This document shows positions 1 to 7,792 of a stretch of 64,000 bases of DNA, in pieces. How positions within the stretch are numbered: position 1 is the stretch's first letter; each line of letters begins with the position of its first letter. The notes beneath the pieces are model-generated. The model worked only from the letters and a program-made list of their open reading frames with translations. It did not search any database and had not been told where the DNA came from. The stretch comes from Streptomyces parvus (GTDB taxonomy: Bacteria; Actinomycetota; Actinomycetes; Streptomycetales; Streptomycetaceae). The stretch covers positions 1 through 64,000 of the forward strand of contig NZ_BMRY01000014.1 in NCBI RefSeq assembly GCF_014648875.1, given 5' to 3'. The position numbers were made by a program, and so were the translations under genes.

Positions 1-599
1 GCCAGGTCGTCGGTATCGTCGCCAACCAGCCGCAGTCGCTGGCCGGGGTCCTGGACATCGAGGCGTCCGAGAAGGCCGCGCGCTTCGTCCAGATGTGCGA
101 CGCCTTCAACATCCCGATCATCACCCTTCTGGACGTTCCCGGCTTCCTGCCGGGCGTCGACCAGGAGCACGGTGGGATCATCCGCCACGGCGCCAAGCTC
201 CTGTACGCCTACTGCAACGCCACCGTGCCGCGGATCTCGCTGATCCTGCGGAAGGCCTACGGAGGCGCGTACATCGTCATGGACTCCCAGTCCATCGGGG
301 CCGACCTCACCTACGCCTGGCCCACCAACGAGATCGCGGTGATGGGTGCCGAGGGCGCGGCCAACGTGATCTTCCGCCGCCAGATCGCGGACGCCGAGGA
401 CCCCGAGGCCATGCGCGCCCGCATGGTCAAGGAGTACAAGGCCGAGCTGATGCACCCCTACTACGCGGCCGAGCGCGGTCTGGTCGACGACGTGATCGAC
501 CCCGCCGAGACCCGCGAGGTGCTCATCGCCTCGCTCGCCATGCTCCGCAACAAGCACGCCGACCTGCCGTCCCGCAAGCACGGCAACCCCCCGCAGTAG
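1..599 (+). CDS. accB: Acyl-CoA carboxylase beta (carboxyltransferase) subunit, 3' part
   Basis: The frame is open from base 3 (QVVGIVANQPQSLAG) to a TAG stop at 597-599, so only the last 199 codons are present. The product is the C-terminal carboxyltransferase half of an acyl-CoA carboxylase beta subunit, which moves carboxyl from carboxybiotin onto acetyl- or propionyl-CoA. Visible family features are the PGFLPG loop, the RKAYGGAYIVM segment that helps form the oxyanion hole, and a GAEGAANVIFRR stretch. The adjacent epsilon-subunit gene favours the AccB/AccE type complex that supplies malonyl-CoA for fatty acids and polyketides. Acetyl- versus propionyl-CoA preference cannot be read from this part. 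Confidence 0.93.
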   Translation, partial: QVVGIVANQPQSLAGVLDIEASEKAARFVQMCDAFNIPIITLLDVPGFLPGVDQEHGGIIRHGAKLLYAYCNATVPRISLILRKAYGGAYIVMDSQSIGADLTYAWPTNEIAVMGAEGAANVIFRRQIADAEDPEAMRARMVKEYKAELMHPYYAAERGLVDDVIDPAETREVLIASLAMLRNKHADLPSRKHGNPPQ

Positions 600-666
600 T
601 CGCCCCGCAGCGGCGCGATCCGCCGCACGGTCCACGACAGCTGCCGAGAAGACGGAGACACCCACC

Positions 667-870
667 ATGAGCCTCAACCCCGCCGAGTCCGTCCTGCGCG
701 TCGAGAAGGGCCACGCGGCCCCCGAGGAGCTGGCGGCCATCACCGCCGTCCTGATGGCCCGTGCCGCCGCCCGGCCGGCCGCCCCCGCCCACCGGGGCCG
801 TGACACCGCCGGCTGGCGCCGCCTGGAGCGCACGCCGGGCTTCCGCGCCCCGCACAGCTGGCAGGGCTGA
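667..870 (+). CDS. accE: Acyl-CoA carboxylase epsilon subunit
   Basis: This 67-residue protein starts at an ATG 67 bp after the beta-subunit stop. It has the usual epsilon-subunit layout: an acidic N-terminus (SVLRVEKGHAAPEELAAI), a helix carrying VLMARAAAR, and a C-terminus rich in Arg and Trp (GWRRLERTPGFRAPHSW). In actinomycetes this small polypeptide joins the biotinylated alpha and the beta subunits and raises activity. Its place immediately downstream of accB supports the call despite the short length. A strong hairpin ends the operon about 20 bp later. Confidence 0.85.
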   Translation: MSLNPAESVLRVEKGHAAPEELAAITAVLMARAAARPAAPAHRGRDTAGWRRLERTPGFRAPHSWQG

Positions 871-888
871 CCACTCAGTCGTTACGAG

Positions 889-924
889 AAGGGCCCCGCA
901 CTCCTCAGGAGTGCGGGGCCCTTT
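889..924. terminator. Bidirectional terminator between accE and conservon 1
   Basis: A perfect 17-bp inverted repeat (889-905 with 907-923) is flanked by AA on the left and TTT on the right. It lies between the convergent accE and cvnD genes and could end transcription from both sides. Confidence 0.85.
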
Positions 925-947
925 CGCGTACCGGACCGGCGGGTGTC

Positions 948-1529
948 CTAGCGCAGGCGCGCCATCAGGGCGTGCTCGACCAGCGTGATGAGCGCGCTCT
1001 TGGCGTCCGCGCGGTGGCGGGCGTCCGTCGTCAGGATCGGGGTGTCCGGCCCGATCTGGAGCGCCTCGCGGACCTCGTCGGGGGTGTAGGGCTGGTGTCC
1101 GTCGAAGCCGTTGAGGGCGATGACGAAGGGGAGGCCGCTGTTCTCGAAGTAGTCGACGGCGGGGAAGCAGTCGGCGAGACGGCGGGTGTCGACGAGGACG
1201 ACGGCGCCGATGGCGCCGCGGACCAGGTCGTCCCACATGAACCAGAACCGGTCCTGCCCGGGCGTACCGAACAGGTACAGGATCAGGTCCTGGTCCAGGG
1301 TGATACGTCCGAAGTCCATGGCCACCGTCGTGGTGGTCTTGTCCCCGGTGTGGGTCAGATCGTCGATGCCCGCCGAGGCGGACGTCATCACGGCTTCGGT
1401 GCGCAGCGGGTTGATCTCCGAGACGGCACCGACAAACGTGGTCTTACCCACGCCGAAGCCCCCTGCCACCACGATCTTCGCCGAGGTAGTGGAGCGGGCC
1501 GCTCCGCCGCTAGAGCTTGCGAAGTCCAC
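948..1529 (-). CDS. cvnD: Conservon 1 GTPase CvnD
   Basis: A 193-residue small GTP-binding protein. The P-loop is GGFGVGKTT (about residues 22-30). TTTTVAMDFG is the switch I region, LFGTPGQDRF the DxxG-like G3 region with T-P-G-Q, LNGFDG the position normally holding NKxD, and TDAR a G5-like segment. There is no C-terminal prenylation Cys. CvnD proteins are proposed to work downstream of a membrane complex of CvnA, B and C, by analogy with eukaryotic receptor-coupled G proteins. The gene is last in a four-gene minus-strand set and overlaps cvnC by 20 bp. It differs from the second CvnD of this window at only 7 residues by my reading. Confidence 0.93.
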   Translation of the reverse strand: MDFASSSGGAARSTTSAKIVVAGGFGVGKTTFVGAVSEINPLRTEAVMTSASAGIDDLTHTGDKTTTTVAMDFGRITLDQDLILYLFGTPGQDRFWFMWDDLVRGAIGAVVLVDTRRLADCFPAVDYFENSGLPFVIALNGFDGHQPYTPDEVREALQIGPDTPILTTDARHRADAKSALITLVEHALMARLR

Positions 1530-2154
1530 TGAGCACCCTTTCGAGCAGTGTCACATCTGGCTGGCCGCCGGCGGCCTCGTCGCCGCCGGGCTGATGGATA
1601 GCGACGAGTCCGGCCTCGGCCAGGTCGGCGACGAGGATCCGGGCAACGCCGAGGGGGATCGAGAGAAGGGCCGAGACCTCGGCGACCGACTTGATCTCGA
1701 TGCAGAGCCGGCAGATCCGCTGGTGCTCGGGCAACTGCCCTTGCAGCCGGGCCGGATCGGCCGTCGTGCTGACCAGTGCCTCGATGGCGAGCTGGTACCG
1801 CGGTCGGGTCCGGCCGCCGGTCATGGCGTACGGACGGACCAGCGGGTTGTGCGCGGCGGGCTTGGCGGGCTCGGGAGCCCGCCGCTGCTGCACCGGCTGA
1901 ATGCGCGGCTGCTGGGACGTGTCGTGCCGCTGCTGCGGTTGCTGCGGCCATCCCGCACCCGGCTGCTGCTGGGGCCACTCGGACCCCGGGCCGCCGGGCG
2001 CACCCTGCTGCTGGTGCTCCTGCTGCTGATATGGCTGATACTGCCCGGGTCCCTGACCACCGGATGCGGCAGGGAAGCCGAAACGGTTGTCACCGTGCTC
2101 ACCCGGAACCCTCTGGTCACCGTTGTATGGGTGCCCGCCTGTGGGTGTTGCCAC
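1510..2154 (-). CDS. cvnC: Conservon 1 DUF742 protein CvnC
   Basis: I place the start at the GTG at 2154, because GGAGGAGG lies four bases upstream on the coding strand; a longer frame reaches 2202. The 214-residue product has a low-complexity N-terminal part of about 90 residues, rich in Gln, Pro and Gly, followed by a DUF742 domain beginning LVRPYAMTGGRTRPRYQLAIE and ending PDVTLLERVLSGLRKL. The domain contains a predicted winged-helix-like segment (SVAEVSALLSIPLGVARILV). CvnC is thought to bind CvnB and CvnD in the conservon complex. The Gln-rich extension is absent from the shorter CvnC of conservon 2. Confidence 0.9.
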   Translation of the reverse strand: MATPTGGHPYNGDQRVPGEHGDNRFGFPAASGGQGPGQYQPYQQQEHQQQGAPGGPGSEWPQQQPGAGWPQQPQQRHDTSQQPRIQPVQQRRAPEPAKPAAHNPLVRPYAMTGGRTRPRYQLAIEALVSTTADPARLQGQLPEHQRICRLCIEIKSVAEVSALLSIPLGVARILVADLAEAGLVAIHQPGGDEAAGGQPDVTLLERVLSGLRKL

Positions 2155-2244
2155 GTTTCCTCCTCCGACTGCCGGTCGCCGATCCCAGTGGGGCCGCGCC
2201 ACCGCACTTTATGGTGCGGTGGCGAGAAACGCACTGTCTGTCTA

Positions 2245-2667
2245 CTAGTTAAGAAGACTTCCCTGAAGTTCGGCGCGGAGGTCCGGAGTCAGGACACTGC
2301 CCGCGCGGTCCACCAGAAGGGCCATTTCGTACCCAACCAGACCGATATCGGCGTCCGGGTGGGCCAGAACGGCGAGCGAAGATCCGTCGGAGATGGACAT
2401 GATGAAGAGGAATCCCCGCTCCATCTCCACAACGGTCTGATTCACGGCGCCGCCCTCGAAGATCCGCGAGGCGCCCGCGGTCAGCGACGTCAGACCGGAG
2501 GCGACAGCCGCCAGCTGGTCGGCGCGGTCGCGCGGGAAACCTTCGGACATCGCCAGCAGGAGTCCGTCGGCGGAGACCACCACCGTGTGCGACACCCCGG
2601 GGGTGTTGTCCACGAAATTGGTGATCAACCAGTTGAGATTCTGCGCCGCCTGGCTCATCGGGCTCAC
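2245..2667 (-). CDS. cvnB: Conservon 1 roadblock/LC7 protein CvnB
   Basis: A 140-residue roadblock/LC7-fold protein (SHTVVVSADGLLLAMSEG, then GFLFIMSISDGSSLAVLAHPDADIGLVGYEMALL). This family resembles MglB and other small-GTPase regulators and probably helps control CvnD. The start is taken as GTG at 2667 because AGGAG lies seven bases upstream; an internal ATG three codons later would give 137 residues. The stop of cvnA is one base upstream, so translation of A and B is probably coupled. It differs from the CvnB of conservon 2 at about 4 residues. Confidence 0.92.
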   Translation of the reverse strand: MSPMSQAAQNLNWLITNFVDNTPGVSHTVVVSADGLLLAMSEGFPRDRADQLAAVASGLTSLTAGASRIFEGGAVNQTVVEMERGFLFIMSISDGSSLAVLAHPDADIGLVGYEMALLVDRAGSVLTPDLRAELQGSLLN

Positions 2668-2668
2668 A

Positions 2669-5600
2669 CTAACGCTCCTGGTTGTAGGTGGTACTGGTGT
2701 CCGACCCCGCGCTGCGTCCCCGCTGGATCCCCCGCCGCAGGTTGCTCAACCTGCCGCGGACGTCCTCGGGGGCGCGGGAGACCTGTGGGCCGCCCTGCTG
2801 GGTCTGCTCCGCCGTGCCCTCGACCAGGTTGGCCTTGGGTACGCGCCGGGGGAGACCGGAGGGGGTGATTCCGCCCGCCTTCGGCTCACGGAGCTTCTCG
2901 GCCCGCTCCCAGCGCTCGTCGTTCGTCGAGCGCCAGTCGTCGGAGCCGTCCCCGTCCGTCTGCGGGTCCTGCCGCTGTTCCTGCTGCGGGCGGGGCCGCT
3001 GGGCCGGAGCGGGCTGGTCGTTGCCGCGGCCGCCGGGGCCGGGCTGCCAGTGCTGCTGACCGCCGCGGCGCGGCAGACCGGCTTCGGTCAGCTCGTGGCC
3101 GACGTTCGGGGTGGGTCCCGGACGGTCGAAGCCTACGCGCTCCGAAGGCTCCGCGGGCGTGCTCGGAACAGATTCCGGTTCGGCCTGGGCGATCGGCTCA
3201 TAACTGTTCTGGAAACCGTTCTGAACAGGCCAGTCATCCTGGTGGGACGGGTCCGCCGGGGCCGGGTACGCATCGGCGTACTGCCCCTGCCGGCCGTCCG
3301 GGACGGCATATGCCGATTCCGCGTAGCCGTCCTGCGGCTGCTGCTGAGCCTGCTGGTCCTGCTGCGGGTAGCCGTCCCCGGCGCCGTACTGCTGCTGCTC
3401 GTACGAGCCCTGGTACTGCTGCTGCCCGTACTGGTCCTGGCCGTACGACTCGTCGGCGTAGCCCTGCTGCTGAGACTGCTGCTGGTCGCCGTACGGGTCG
3501 CCCGCGAACGACTCCGGCGCGTAGCCCTGCTGTTCCCGGGCGTTGTCCGCGAAGGGGCCGCCGGCGCCCGTCTGGGCCTCCAGGGCCGCCCTGCGCTCCT
3601 CGCGCATCAGCGAACGGTTGACGGGGTCCAGCTGACTCGGGTCCGCCTGGGTCTCGTAGCGCGAGTCGTCGAAGCCCAGCTCCGCCGCCGTGCGCATCGG
3701 GGCCTGGTGCGGAGCCGGATCGAAGGCCGACTGCTGCTCGGGGATGATCGAGGAGACGGTGAAGTCGTCCTGGCCGCCCTGCGGATCGCCACCGCCACCG
3801 TGGGTGATGACGTCCGGCAGCATGACCAGCGAGGTGGTCCCGGCCTGCTCGCCCGAGGGGCGCAGCTGCACCCGGATCCCGTGCCGGTCGGCCAGCCGGC
3901 CGACCACGAACAGGCCCATGCGCTGGGACACCGCGGCGTCCACGGTCGGCGGGTTGGCCAGCTTGTGGTTGATGTCGGCGAAGTCCTCGGCGGTGAGGCC
4001 GATGCCCTTGTCGTGGATCTCGACCATGACACGGCCGTCGGGCAGCCGGGTCGCGGTGACCTTGACCTTGGTCTGCGGCGAGGAGAACGTGGTGGCGTTC
4101 TCCAGCAGCTCGGCGAGCAGGTGCACGAGGTCGGTCACGGCCCGCCCGTGGATCTCGGCCTCGGGGACGCCGGAGAGCTCGATGCGCTCGTAGGACTCCA
4201 CCTCGGAGGAGGCGGCCCGCAGGACGTCCACCAGCGGCACCGGCTGGTCCCAGCGGCGGCCGGGCTCCTCGCCCGCGAGGACGAGGAGGTTCTCGCCGTT
4301 GCGGCGCATACGGGTCGCCAGGTGGTCCAGCTTGAAGAGGCTCTCCAGCTGGTCCGGGTCGGCCTCGTTGTTCTCCAGGTCGGTGATGAGGGTCAGCTGG
4401 CCCTCGATGAGCGACTGGTTGCGGCGCGAGAGGTTCGTGAAGATCGCGTTGACGTTGCCCCGCAGCATGGCCTGCTCGGCGGCGAGCCGGACGGCCTCGC
4501 GGTGGACCTGGTCGAAGGCGCGGGCGACCTCGCCGATCTCGTCCTGCGTGGTGATCGGGATCGGCTGCACCCGGGTGTCGACCCGGCCCGGGTCGGTGCG
4601 CGAGAGCTGGTCGACGAGGGAGGGCAGACGCTGCTCGGCGATGCCGAAGGCGGCAGTGCGCAGCTGGCGCATCGAGCGGCTCATCTGGCGGGCCATGAGC
4701 CCGGCCAGGATGAACGCGGCAAGCAGCGCGATGACGACGATGAGGCCGTTGACGATGGCGTCGGTCTTGGCGTCGGAGGAGATGTTCGCGGCCTCGTTCA
4801 CCGCCTTGCTGACCAGCTCGTCCTCGACGGTGGCGTACCCCTCGAACTTCGCGGTCGCCGCGGCCATCCAGGTCTCGGGCGTGATGCCCTTCTTCGCCAG
4901 CTCCGCGGGGTCCTGGCCCTTGCCGATCTCCTGGGCCATGCCGTCGAAGACCGAGCCGTCGATGCTCGGCGGCGCCACGAAGGGCTTGCCCGCGGCCTCG
5001 GCCTGCTCCTTGGCGGCCTTCAGCTGCCTGGAGCCCTCCGCGGCCTTGCCGGCCATGACCTGCTTGAGGCGGTCGACGTCGGCCTCGGTACCACCGGAGT
5101 TGAACTCGCCGAGAGCGATCTGCTCCAGGTAGTTGTACGAGCCGAAGGCCTTGACCTGGGCGTCGTAGGTGGCGGGCTTCTTGCTCGGGCGCACCAGGAG
5201 GTGCATGCCGATGGAGCGCTGAAGCGATTCTGCAGCCTTGGACAGCTCGATCGCGTAGACCGTACGGCCGTAGCTGGTGATGTTGCCGGTACCGAGGCCG
5301 AGCTCGTTGGAGAACTCCATCAGCGAGTGCTGGACCTGTACGTAACCCTCTTCGGTCTTCACCGGGTCCAGGGCCTGCGAATAGGCGGCCTTGCGCAGCT
5401 CGGGAAGCTTGGGCTCCTCGCCCTTGAAGAGCTTCAGGCGGCGCTCCAGACCGGGCTTGGACGGCATGTCCTTCACAGCGGCGTCGAACTTCCGCGCGGC
5501 CTCGTCCGTGGTGGCCCGGGTCTGCTCGACCACATCGGCGTCACGGTCGCCCGAGAGCAGCGGCTGGGCGGTGAGGTCCCGCTCGTTCAGCAGCGCCTGC

Positions 5601-5902
5601 CCGTAGTCGGACGCGGCGCGCACGACGACGGCGATCTTCTCGGCCTCCTGGGCCTCGCCCCACGTGTCGATGGAGCCCTTCACCTGGAAGCCGCCCATGA
5701 CCAGGCCGACCAGCACCGGGATCAGGAGGATCGCGTTCAGCCGGGTGGCCACCCGCCAGTTGCGCGGGGACAGCCGACTGGCGTTGCCCGCAGCCGCGGA
5801 CTCCGTGCCGGACACATCCGCAGGGGACGCCGCAGCGCGCGGCGGCGGGGTGAAGTTGCCCCGCTCGGGCTGCGCCGCGGAGCCCTCGTTGCTTCGCCTC
5901 AC
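2669..5902 (-). CDS. cvnA: Conservon 1 membrane sensor, histidine-kinase-like CvnA
   Basis: The 1077-residue product has a Pro/Ala-rich N-terminus, a membrane helix at about 56-73, an extracytoplasmic nitrate/nitrite-sensing-like helical domain, a second membrane helix at about 384-406 and a HAMP-like linker. A kinase-like core follows, with FKLDHLATRMRRN near 525, the N-box LLAELLENATTFS, the G1 motif DKGIGL near 633 and MGLFVVGRLADRHG. Residues 700-1077 form a Gln/Tyr/Pro-rich disordered tail ending in a conserved basic box. No response regulator is adjacent, as is normal for conservons. The start is a GTG with GAGGTTG about 11 bases upstream, as in cvnA of conservon 2. Whether the His is phosphorylated is unknown. 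Confidence 0.9.
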   Translation of the reverse strand: MRRSNEGSAAQPERGNFTPPPRAAASPADVSGTESAAAGNASRLSPRNWRVATRLNAILLIPVLVGLVMGGFQVKGSIDTWGEAQEAEKIAVVVRAASDYGQALLNERDLTAQPLLSGDRDADVVEQTRATTDEAARKFDAAVKDMPSKPGLERRLKLFKGEEPKLPELRKAAYSQALDPVKTEEGYVQVQHSLMEFSNELGLGTGNITSYGRTVYAIELSKAAESLQRSIGMHLLVRPSKKPATYDAQVKAFGSYNYLEQIALGEFNSGGTEADVDRLKQVMAGKAAEGSRQLKAAKEQAEAAGKPFVAPPSIDGSVFDGMAQEIGKGQDPAELAKKGITPETWMAAATAKFEGYATVEDELVSKAVNEAANISSDAKTDAIVNGLIVVIALLAAFILAGLMARQMSRSMRQLRTAAFGIAEQRLPSLVDQLSRTDPGRVDTRVQPIPITTQDEIGEVARAFDQVHREAVRLAAEQAMLRGNVNAIFTNLSRRNQSLIEGQLTLITDLENNEADPDQLESLFKLDHLATRMRRNGENLLVLAGEEPGRRWDQPVPLVDVLRAASSEVESYERIELSGVPEAEIHGRAVTDLVHLLAELLENATTFSSPQTKVKVTATRLPDGRVMVEIHDKGIGLTAEDFADINHKLANPPTVDAAVSQRMGLFVVGRLADRHGIRVQLRPSGEQAGTTSLVMLPDVITHGGGGDPQGGQDDFTVSSIIPEQQSAFDPAPHQAPMRTAAELGFDDSRYETQADPSQLDPVNRSLMREERRAALEAQTGAGGPFADNAREQQGYAPESFAGDPYGDQQQSQQQGYADESYGQDQYGQQQYQGSYEQQQYGAGDGYPQQDQQAQQQPQDGYAESAYAVPDGRQGQYADAYPAPADPSHQDDWPVQNGFQNSYEPIAQAEPESVPSTPAEPSERVGFDRPGPTPNVGHELTEAGLPRRGGQQHWQPGPGGRGNDQPAPAQRPRPQQEQRQDPQTDGDGSDDWRSTNDERWERAEKLREPKAGGITPSGLPRRVPKANLVEGTAEQTQQGGPQVSRAPEDVRGRLSNLRRGIQRGRSAGSDTSTTYNQER

Positions 5903-6073
5903 TCGACCAACAACCTCTCGGCGTCGGCACCTACGTTGTGCCGGATTATTTCGTTCAGGGCCGTACTACTGGGGAGTTCGTCGCATTGCAGCACGGGGAC
6001 CGGTCCCGTTCCAAACACTCGGAATCACCGATTCCGAGTGGCCCAGACCTCAGATAAATCGGACATAAAGAGC

Positions 6074-6097
6074 GAGCCCCGTCAAAAGGCGGGGCTC
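6074..6097. terminator. Hairpin upstream of conservon 1
   Basis: An 8-bp GAGCCCCG/CGGGGCTC stem-loop (6074-6081 with 6090-6097, loop TCAAAAGG) lies between the two conservons. It may be a secondary terminator or a leader structure; no clear T-run follows on either strand. Confidence 0.4.
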
Positions 6098-6170
6098 ATG
6101 TGAGCGCAGTGGCACCGAATGGATGCATCGGGTGGCGGTGCGGAGTCAATTCTCTGTCGAAACGTTATGA

Positions 6171-6214
6171 ACGCGGGGGCGGATCGTGTCAAACGACACA
6201 GGCCGCCCCCGCGT
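6171..6214 (-). terminator. Terminator of conservon 2
   Basis: A perfect 12-bp stem (6171-6182 with 6203-6214) encloses a second small stem (GTGTC/GACAC, 6186-6190 with 6195-6199). It lies about 50 bp beyond the cvnD stop on the minus strand, so it probably stops read-through into conservon 1. The remaining 5903-6170 should carry the conservon 1 promoter; I could not identify it. Confidence 0.7.
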
Positions 6215-6264
6215 GACTACTGCAACTTCCGTATACCGATATCGACTTGTGCCTGGTGGGAGTG

Positions 6265-6846
6265 CTACTTCAGGCGTGCCATCAGGGCGTGCTCGACCAG
6301 CGTGATCAGGCCGCTCTTGGCGTCCGCGCGGTGCCGGGCGTCCGTGGTGATGATGGGTGCGTCGGGCCCGATCTGGAGCGCTTCGCGGACCTCGTCGGGG
6401 GTGTAGGGCTGGTGTCCGTCGAAGCCGTTGAGGGCGATGACGAAGGGGAGGCCGCTGTTCTCGAAGTAGTCGACGGCGGGGAAGCAGTCGGCGAGACGGC
6501 GGGTGTCGACGAGGACGACGGCGCCGATGGCGCCGCGGACCAGGTCGTCCCACATGAACCAGAACCGGTCCTGCCCGGGCGTACCGAACAGGTACAGGAT
6601 CAGGTCCTGGTCGAGCGTGATGCGGCCGAAGTCCATGGCGACGGTCGTCGTCGTCTTGTCCCCGGTGTGGGTCAGATCGTCGATGCCCGCGGACGCCGAC
6701 GTCATGACGGCCTCGGTGCGCAGCGGGTTGATCTCCGACACGGCCCCGACGAACGTGGTCTTGCCCACGCCGAAGCCGCCCGCCACCACGATCTTCGCCG
6801 AGGTGGTGGCGCGGCCCGTACCGCCGCTAGAGCTTGCGAAGTCCAC
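6265..6846 (-). CDS. cvnD: Conservon 2 GTPase CvnD
   Basis: A 193-residue small GTPase with the same motifs as the first copy: P-loop GGFGVGKTT, LFGTPGQDRF, LNGFDG in place of NKxD. By my alignment it is about 96% identical to the other CvnD, with changes clustered at residues 10-13 and near the C-terminus. It overlaps cvnC by 20 bp, exactly as in conservon 1. Its DNA shares a 230-bp stretch with no mismatch that I can see with the other copy (6383-6612 versus 1066-1295). A terminator-like hairpin follows. Confidence 0.93.
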   Translation of the reverse strand: MDFASSSGGTGRATTSAKIVVAGGFGVGKTTFVGAVSEINPLRTEAVMTSASAGIDDLTHTGDKTTTTVAMDFGRITLDQDLILYLFGTPGQDRFWFMWDDLVRGAIGAVVLVDTRRLADCFPAVDYFENSGLPFVIALNGFDGHQPYTPDEVREALQIGPDAPIITTDARHRADAKSGLITLVEHALMARLK

Positions 6847-7234
6847 TGAGCACCCTTTCGAGCAGTGTCACATCCGGCGCGCCGCCGGCCTCTCCGTTGC
6901 CCGGCTGGTGGATGGCCACCATGCCGGCTTCCGCCAGGTCCGCCACCAGGATCCGCGCGACGCCGAGCGGCATCGACAGCAGTGCCGACACCTCCGCCAC
7001 CGACTTGACCTCACGGCAGAGGTGGCAGATCCGCTGGTGCTCGGGGAGCAGGGTCCCCAGAAGCGCGGGGTCTGCCGTCGTGCTGACCAGTGCCTCTATC
7101 GCGAGCTGATAGCGCGGCCGGGTCCGGCCGCCGGTCATGGCGTAGGGGCGAACCAGCGGCTGGTCGCCTTCCCCGTCGTACGACGCGTGGTGCAGTGCGC
7201 CGTACGGATCGGGTGAGGCGGGTGGCGGGGTCAT
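6827..7234 (-). CDS. cvnC: Conservon 2 DUF742 protein CvnC
   Basis: A 135-residue DUF742 protein beginning MTPPPASPDPYGALHH. The ATG at 7234 is chosen because GGAGG lies four bases upstream on the coding strand; an open frame continues to 7279. The DUF742 domain (LVRPYAMTGGRTRPRYQLAI to DVTLLERVLSGLRKL) matches the conservon 1 copy closely, but the N-terminal low-complexity arm is only about 30 residues. The gap from cvnB is 135 bp, longer than the 90 bp in conservon 1. It probably acts with CvnB and CvnD at the membrane. Confidence 0.9.
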   Translation of the reverse strand: MTPPPASPDPYGALHHASYDGEGDQPLVRPYAMTGGRTRPRYQLAIEALVSTTADPALLGTLLPEHQRICHLCREVKSVAEVSALLSMPLGVARILVADLAEAGMVAIHQPGNGEAGGAPDVTLLERVLSGLRKL

Positions 7235-7369
7235 GAATCCTCCGGGCGTGACAGCAGGTTCTCGGCTTGCCGTCTGCAAGGGGCCGGTGAGGGGACTAAA
7301 GCGGCCTGTCGGGTGAGGGTTGTGGGCATTACCTGGGGGGATCGTGTCGTGAATCCGCTGGATGGCCGT

Positions 7370-7792
7370 CTAGTGGAGCAGACTGCCTTGGAGCTCGGCG
7401 CGGAGATCGGGCGTGAGGACGGTGCCGGCACGGTCGACCAGGAGGGCCATTTCGTACCCGACCAGACCGATGTCGGCGTCCGGGTGGGCCAGAACGGCCA
7501 GCGACGAGCCGTCGGAGATGGACATGAGGAAGAGGAATCCCCGCTCCATCTCCACAACCGTCTGACTGACGGCGCCGCCCTCGAAGATCCGGGACGCACC
7601 CGCGGTCAGCGAGGTGAGACCCGACGCGACAGCGGCGAGCTGGTCGGCGCGGTCGCGCGGAAATCCTTCGGACATCGCCAGCAGCAGGCCATCCGCGGAG
7701 ACCACCACCGTGTGGGACACCCCTGGGGTGTTGTCCACGAAGTTGGTGATCAGCCAGTTCAGATTCTGCGCGGCCTGACTCATGGGGCTCAA
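7370..7792 (-). CDS. cvnB: Conservon 2 roadblock/LC7 protein CvnB
   Basis: A 140-residue roadblock-fold protein differing from the first CvnB at about 4 positions (for example Ser for Asn in GGAVSQTVVEM, Leu for Ile in GFLFLMSI). The start is taken as TTG at 7792, directly after the cvnA TAG and six bases after AGGAG; an ATG three codons later is the alternative. The role is presumed the same as for the first copy, namely regulation of a CvnD-type GTPase. The near identity suggests that B and D partners could exchange between the two conservons. Confidence 0.92.
   Translation of the reverse strand: MSPMSQAAQNLNWLITNFVDNTPGVSHTVVVSADGLLLAMSEGFPRDRADQLAAVASGLTSLTAGASRIFEGGAVSQTVVEMERGFLFLMSISDGSSLAVLAHPDADIGLVGYEMALLVDRAGTVLTPDLRAELQGSLLH

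Noticed and set aside
2585..6103. Very long plus-strand open frame (over 1100 codons) opposite cvnA
   Set aside because: It is the shadow of the high-GC minus-strand gene. Its composition (Arg/Leu/Val/Gly-rich with no motif) is that of antisense frames.
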